This document shows, one piece after another, positions 60,260 through 64,000 of a stretch of 64,000 bases of DNA. The stretch covers positions 1,550,001-1,614,000 of the forward strand of contig NZ_CP099993.1 of assembly GCF_024138125.1 (NCBI RefSeq), read 5' to 3'. The translations under genes were made by a program, and so were the position numbers. This stretch comes from Halorussus salilacus (lineage in GTDB: Archaea; Halobacteriota; Halobacteria; Halobacteriales; Haladaptataceae). The notes beneath the pieces are model-generated. The model searched no databases and was not told the origin of the DNA. It worked only from the letters and a program-made list of their open reading frames with translations. The stretch's first letter is position 1. Every line of letters begins with the position of its first letter.

Positions 60260-60285
60260 GTGCGTCTCGACTAGAGGGGGATAAG

Positions 60286-60292
60286 TATATAT
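60286..60292 (-). promoter_or_regulatory. TATA box of the aldolase gene
   Basis: An AT-rich TATATA element 27-33 bp upstream of the aldolase ATG on the minus strand, consistent with a leaderless transcript. The opposite MATE gene has a separate TATA-like CTATAAG at 60390-60396. Confidence 0.6.
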
Positions 60293-60434
60293 TCGGTCCG
60301 ACCGAGGAACGTGATAAGTACCCTGACATTCGGTGCCATAAGTGAAGGAAGCACACAACATGAGTGAACTATTAACGTATCGAAAACCCTATAAGTACGG
60401 ACAGGATTTTATCACTACTATCGAAGGATAAACG

Positions 60435-61832
60435 ATGTTCGACCTGTCCCGCGACGAAATCACCGACGGTTCGCTCGTTCGCGCCCTCCTTGTTCTGGCG
60501 GCACCGCTCGTGGTGCAGAACCTCGTGCAGGTCGTCCAGAACGTCGTCGACACGTTCTGGGTCGGACGCCTCGGGGAGAACGCGGTCGCCGCGGTCGGCG
60601 CGAACTTCCCCATCGTCGCGCTCGCCGCGAGTATCGCCATCGTCATGCTCACCGGAACGCAGGTGCTCGTCTCACAGCGAGTCGGGGCCGAAGACATGTC
60701 CGGAGGACGGCGCGCGGCGTTCCACGGCGTCACCCTCGCGCTGGTCGCCGGAGCTGTCGTCGGGGCGGTCATCGTCACGGGCGCGGATACCATCGCGGAA
60801 CTCATTCTGAACGACCCCGAGGTCGTCCCCCTCGCGGCCACCTACCTGTCGGCCTACATGCTCGCGCTCCCGTTCATGTCGATGAGCGACGCGCTCGAAG
60901 GCGGGTTCATCGGCTGGGGCGACTCGCGGGCCGCGATGTACGTCAACGTCACCGCGGTCTTCGTCAACATCGGTCTCGACCCCTTCCTCATCCTCGGAGT
61001 CGGGCCGTTCCCGGAGCTGGGGGTGCAGGGCGCTGGTCTCGCCACCGCCATCGGCTACACCGCGGGGTGTGCGCTCGCGGTGGCGATGTACCTGCGGGGC
61101 AGGGACGGCTACACCCTCACCCGAGAGGCCGCCGCGTTCGACCCCGCGGAGTACCGCGAGATTCTCGACATCGGCCTCCCGCGGGGCGGCCAGCAGGTCG
61201 CGAGCCAGTCGGTCCGCGTGCTCATCATCGGCATCGTCTCGGCGGTCGGCGGACCGGCGGGCGTCGCGGCCTACACTCTCGGCGCGCAGATCGCCTCCGT
61301 CGCGTTCATCCCCGCGCAGGGGCTCTCGGGCGCGGCCCAGAGCATCGTCGGCCAGAACCTCGGCGCGGGCAAGCCCGAGCGCGCGCGCCGGACGACGTGG
61401 CTCGGCGCGGGCATCGCGGCGGTCGGGCTCAGCCTCATGGGCACCGTCCAGTGGTTCTTCCCGGGGCTACTCGTCGAGATTATCGTGCCCGATATGAGTC
61501 CGGAAGGCTTCGCGCTGAGCGTCGATTACCTCCGAATCCTCGTTCTGGGCTACTGGGGTATCGGCGCGATGTACATGTTCAACGCGGGCTTTAACGGCGC
61601 GCGCCGGACCAAGACCAGCATGATGGCCGGACTCCTCAAGTACTGGGCGGTCCGGCTCCCCATCGCGGCGGTCGGCGCGTACTGGCTCGACTTCGGCGTT
61701 CACGCCGTCTTCTGGGCGGTCACGATATCGAACGTCGTCGCCGCGACCGGTGCCGGACTCTACTACTACTACACCACGAGCAACGGGATGTTGAAGCGGG
61801 CGGCGGAGGTCGCCTCAAGTCCCGCCGACTGA
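60435..61832 (+). CDS. MATE-family efflux transporter 3
   Basis: A 465-residue membrane protein with about 12 helices. MATE features are LVVQNLVQVVQNVVDTFWVG, SMSDALEGGFIGWGDSRAAM and QGLSGAAQSIVGQNLGAGKP. It is only distantly related to the tandem MATE pair at 28240-31136. The family exports cationic drugs or metabolites using sodium or proton gradients; the substrate is unknown. The ATG at 60435 follows a TATA-like element at 60390-60396. A perfect hairpin separates it from the convergent helicase gene. Confidence 0.92.
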   Translation: MFDLSRDEITDGSLVRALLVLAAPLVVQNLVQVVQNVVDTFWVGRLGENAVAAVGANFPIVALAASIAIVMLTGTQVLVSQRVGAEDMSGGRRAAFHGVTLALVAGAVVGAVIVTGADTIAELILNDPEVVPLAATYLSAYMLALPFMSMSDALEGGFIGWGDSRAAMYVNVTAVFVNIGLDPFLILGVGPFPELGVQGAGLATAIGYTAGCALAVAMYLRGRDGYTLTREAAAFDPAEYREILDIGLPRGGQQVASQSVRVLIIGIVSAVGGPAGVAAYTLGAQIASVAFIPAQGLSGAAQSIVGQNLGAGKPERARRTTWLGAGIAAVGLSLMGTVQWFFPGLLVEIIVPDMSPEGFALSVDYLRILVLGYWGIGAMYMFNAGFNGARRTKTSMMAGLLKYWAVRLPIAAVGAYWLDFGVHAVFWAVTISNVVAATGAGLYYYYTTSNGMLKRAAEVASSPAD

Positions 61833-61841
61833 CGGGCCGGA

Positions 61842-61878
61842 ACTCGGACGCTCGCGGCAGTGCCGCGAGCGTCCGAGT
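61842..61878. terminator. 18-bp perfect hairpin between convergent genes
   Basis: Arms 61842-61859 and 61861-61878 (outer end ACTCGGACGCTCGCGG) flank one G. It fills nearly all of the 46 bp between the MATE stop (61832) and the helicase stop (61879) and reads the same from both sides, so it could end or insulate both transcripts. Confidence 0.6.
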
Positions 61879-64000
61879 CTATTTGACCCGGACGGTCCGC
61901 GAGTCGGCCACGGGGAGCAGGGGGAGCTCCGGGAACGTGACCTCGACGGTGTACTCCATCTCGTCGTCGGTGCCGCCGAACACCCCGACCGGGACCGTCG
62001 TCTCGCCGTCGAGGTACGTCGAGCGCGCGGTCATCTCGACGCCGTTGACCGTCACGCGGAGGCCGACCTGCGCGCCACCGCCCGAGTTGCCGACCGTCAC
62101 CTCGCGCATGTCGTTGTCGCCCTGCGGAATCGAGTCGGGGAACGCCCCCCACTCGACCGCGATTCGGGGGAGGTCGCGCGTGCTTTCGAGGACGCGCTCG
62201 GCGACCCCCTCTGAGAGTCCCGAACCGGCGAGGCCGTCGATGCCCGCCTCGCGCACGTCGGCGGGCGTGGCGAGTCCCTCCTTGGCGAGCTTGCTCGCGC
62301 GGCCCGACCCCACGCCGTCGATGGCGGTCAGGCCGACCGCGTCGCCGCTGACGCCGTGGTCGATACGCGCCTCGACCCGGCGCGCGAGGTTGGCGGCCGC
62401 CGGTCGGTCGAAGCGGTCGAGGAACGCCCGGAGCGCCGCCAGCAGGCGGAGCGCGTTCCGGGTGATGACCCACGCGTCGCTCCGGAGTTCGCCCGGCGTG
62501 GTTCCGGTCATGCTCGACCGGAGGATGGCCAGCACCTTGCGCGCGCCGGGGTCCATCTCGGCGGTCTGCTGGCCCACGAGGACCGAACTCACCGCCTCGC
62601 GCTCGGACTGGCGAGCGCTCACGCTGTCGAACTCCGCGGCGCTCGCCACGGTCCGGAGCACGTCGGCGGCCTCGATGTCCTCGCGCTGGGCGAGGTCGTG
62701 GAACTCCTCGGCGGTGTCGAGCCGGAGGTAGAACTTCGAGGCGAGCCGACCCAGCGGCGTGGCCGACACGCCGAGGTCGTCGCCGATGTCGACGAAGCCG
62801 CGGGTGTCGAGGCGGTCGAGCGCCGACCGCACCCGGTCGCGCAGGTCGTCCCGAACGTCGTCGAGGCCGTACTCGTCGGGCTTGGCGCGGGCGCGAACGT
62901 AGTAGAACGTGGTTTCGAGCCAGTCCATCACGTCGCCGAGGTCCCGGATGGTCCCCATCGCGATCTCGGCGTTGAGGTGGGCGTCGAGGTCTTCGGCGAG
63001 TCGGGACTCGATCTCCTTTCCCTCCCGGAGGAGGCGGCGGTACTTGTCGGCCTCCGAGCGGTCGGCGACGACCCAGCCGTAGCCCACGTCGTCGTACTCG
63101 GGTCGGCCCGCGCGCCCGAGCATCTGGAGGACGTCGAGGGGACTCATGTCGACCTCGCCTTCGAGGGGGTCGTGGAGCTTCGTGTCACGCAGGACGACGC
63201 ACCGCGCGGGGAGGTTGACCCCCCACGCGAGCGTGGAGGTCGAGAACAGGAGCTGTATCTTGTCCTGCTTGAACCACTCCTCGACCCGGTCCTTGTCGTT
63301 CTTCGAGAGGCCCGCGTGGTGGAAGGCCACGCCGTCGAGCACCGACTTCCGGAGGGTCTCGTTGTCGAGTTCCTTGGTCTCGGTGTGGAAGTCGTAGTCG
63401 CCGCGCGCGCCGACCGGGATGTCGCGCTCGGCGATTTCGTCGCGGGATTTCTTGGCGGCCTGCACGGTGTCCTGTCGCGAGGAGACGAACACGAGCGCCT
63501 GCCCGCCGTCGCGGATGTGGGGTTCGGCGAGGTCGAGCGCCCGGTAGAGCCGCCGGTACTTGTCGGCGAAGGAGTTGTCGCCGTGGGTGTAGGTCTCGAC
63601 CCCCGAGTGGAGGTCGACCGGCCGGTAGTCGTCGCCGAACTCGAAGGTGGTCTCGGGCGGGGCGTCGAGCCACGCCGCCACGTCGCCGACGTTGGGCATC
63701 GTCGCCGAGAGCGCGACCACGCGCGGGTCGGTGAGTCGTCGGAGCCGCGAGATGGTGACTTCGAGGACGCTACCGCGCTTCTCGGAGTCGAGCAGGTGGA
63801 CCTCGTCGATGACACAGCAGTCCACGTCCCGGATGAAGGCGTAGCGGCGCGAGTCGTGCTTGCGGGTGGCCGAGTCGGTCTTCTCGGGGGTCATCACGAG
63901 GATGTCGGCGCGCTCGGCGCGCCGGGGGTTCAAATCGCGCTCGCCCGTGACGACGTACACCGAGTAGCCCAGTTCCTCGAAGCGCTCCCACTCGCTCTCC
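61879..64000 (-). CDS. Ski2-like DEAD/DEAH helicase with Sec63-type C-terminus (5' end outside window)
   Basis: The C-terminal 706 residues of a superfamily 2 helicase; the gene continues past the window edge. Motif II is IDEVHLLDS, motif III ALSATMPNVGD and motif VI QMLGRAGRPEYD. A winged-helix and ratchet region follow, then a Sec63/Brl-type region with helix-hairpin-helix (LTAIDGVGSGRASKLAKEGL) and a final beta-sandwich (EYTVEVTFPELPLLPVADSR). The Sec63-like tail sets it apart from plain Hel308 and is shared with Brr2-like helicases. It probably acts on DNA or RNA structures; the exact role is unknown. Confidence 0.9.
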   Translation of the reverse strand, partial: ESEWERFEELGYSVYVVTGERDLNPRRAERADILVMTPEKTDSATRKHDSRRYAFIRDVDCCVIDEVHLLDSEKRGSVLEVTISRLRRLTDPRVVALSATMPNVGDVAAWLDAPPETTFEFGDDYRPVDLHSGVETYTHGDNSFADKYRRLYRALDLAEPHIRDGGQALVFVSSRQDTVQAAKKSRDEIAERDIPVGARGDYDFHTETKELDNETLRKSVLDGVAFHHAGLSKNDKDRVEEWFKQDKIQLLFSTSTLAWGVNLPARCVVLRDTKLHDPLEGEVDMSPLDVLQMLGRAGRPEYDDVGYGWVVADRSEADKYRRLLREGKEIESRLAEDLDAHLNAEIAMGTIRDLGDVMDWLETTFYYVRARAKPDEYGLDDVRDDLRDRVRSALDRLDTRGFVDIGDDLGVSATPLGRLASKFYLRLDTAEEFHDLAQREDIEAADVLRTVASAAEFDSVSARQSEREAVSSVLVGQQTAEMDPGARKVLAILRSSMTGTTPGELRSDAWVITRNALRLLAALRAFLDRFDRPAAANLARRVEARIDHGVSGDAVGLTAIDGVGSGRASKLAKEGLATPADVREAGIDGLAGSGLSEGVAERVLESTRDLPRIAVEWGAFPDSIPQGDNDMREVTVGNSGGGAQVGLRVTVNGVEMTARSTYLDGETTVPVGVFGGTDDEMEYTVEVTFPELPLLPVADSRTVRVK

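Noticed and set aside
60360-60431. 23-codon plus-strand frame before the third MATE gene
   Set aside because: It contains the probable TATA box of the MATE gene and has no ribosome binding site. It is more likely promoter DNA.

Overview
The window is a 64 kb piece of haloarchaeal chromosome (class Halobacteria). The evidence is very high GC with strong GC3 in most genes, acidic proteins, TATA-type promoters and mostly leaderless starts, a thermosome, an XPD-like helicase, an archaeal tRNA-Ser, and many small haloarchaea-type membrane proteins. I cannot fix the genus from sequence alone.

Layout. 1-1620 is an AT-rich, N-terminally cut gene that looks like a GHKL-type ATPase with a nuclease-like tail. 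1.9-25.6 kb is mostly GC-rich core: M29 aminopeptidase, threonine aldolase, phosphoesterase, CDF transporter, HTH regulator and cytochrome P450 (divergent), XPD/Rad3-type helicase, amidohydrolase, NUDIX, threonine synthase-like enzyme, aspartoacylase-like protein, a CHAT (caspase-like) protein with an AT-rich tail, an MFS transporter, a four-helix membrane protein, a PhoU/TrkA-C protein and citrate synthase.

25.64-29.75 kb is an AT-rich island: two translationally coupled SagB-like (nitroreductase-fold) dehydrogenases, a 29-residue peptide gene with a perfect Shine-Dalgarno that looks like a RiPP precursor, and a MATE exporter. The island lies directly beside a GC-rich paralogue of that MATE gene. 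No YcaO or LanM enzyme is visible. I regard this as the best candidate for an undescribed system (a peptide natural product or microhalocin pathway).

31-47 kb: ilvA-ridA, tRNA-Ser(GGA) whose 3' end is duplicated 218 bp downstream (att-like), a 44-bp perfect palindrome, a secreted peptide with ten Cys in its last 22 residues, thermosome, an ornithine cyclodeaminase-family enzyme, an ATP-grasp protein, leuS, peroxiredoxin, Hsp20, pheA and a VapBC-like pair.

46.7-59.1 kb holds the pyruvate (2-oxoacid) dehydrogenase genes: lipA, E1 alpha, E1 beta and E2 on the minus strand, and E3 (lpdA) on the same strand but separated from E2 by about 6 kb carrying an AT-rich ABC transporter plus Tat-protein cassette, a second threonine ammonia-lyase, an FAD oxidoreductase and a small membrane protein. 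The window ends with a DUF378 protein, a class II aldolase, a third MATE transporter and the C-terminal part of a Ski2-like helicase with a Sec63-type region, cut by the window edge.

Convergent gene ends repeatedly carry long, near-perfect GC-rich hairpins. No rRNA, CRISPR array, transposase or integrase was seen.
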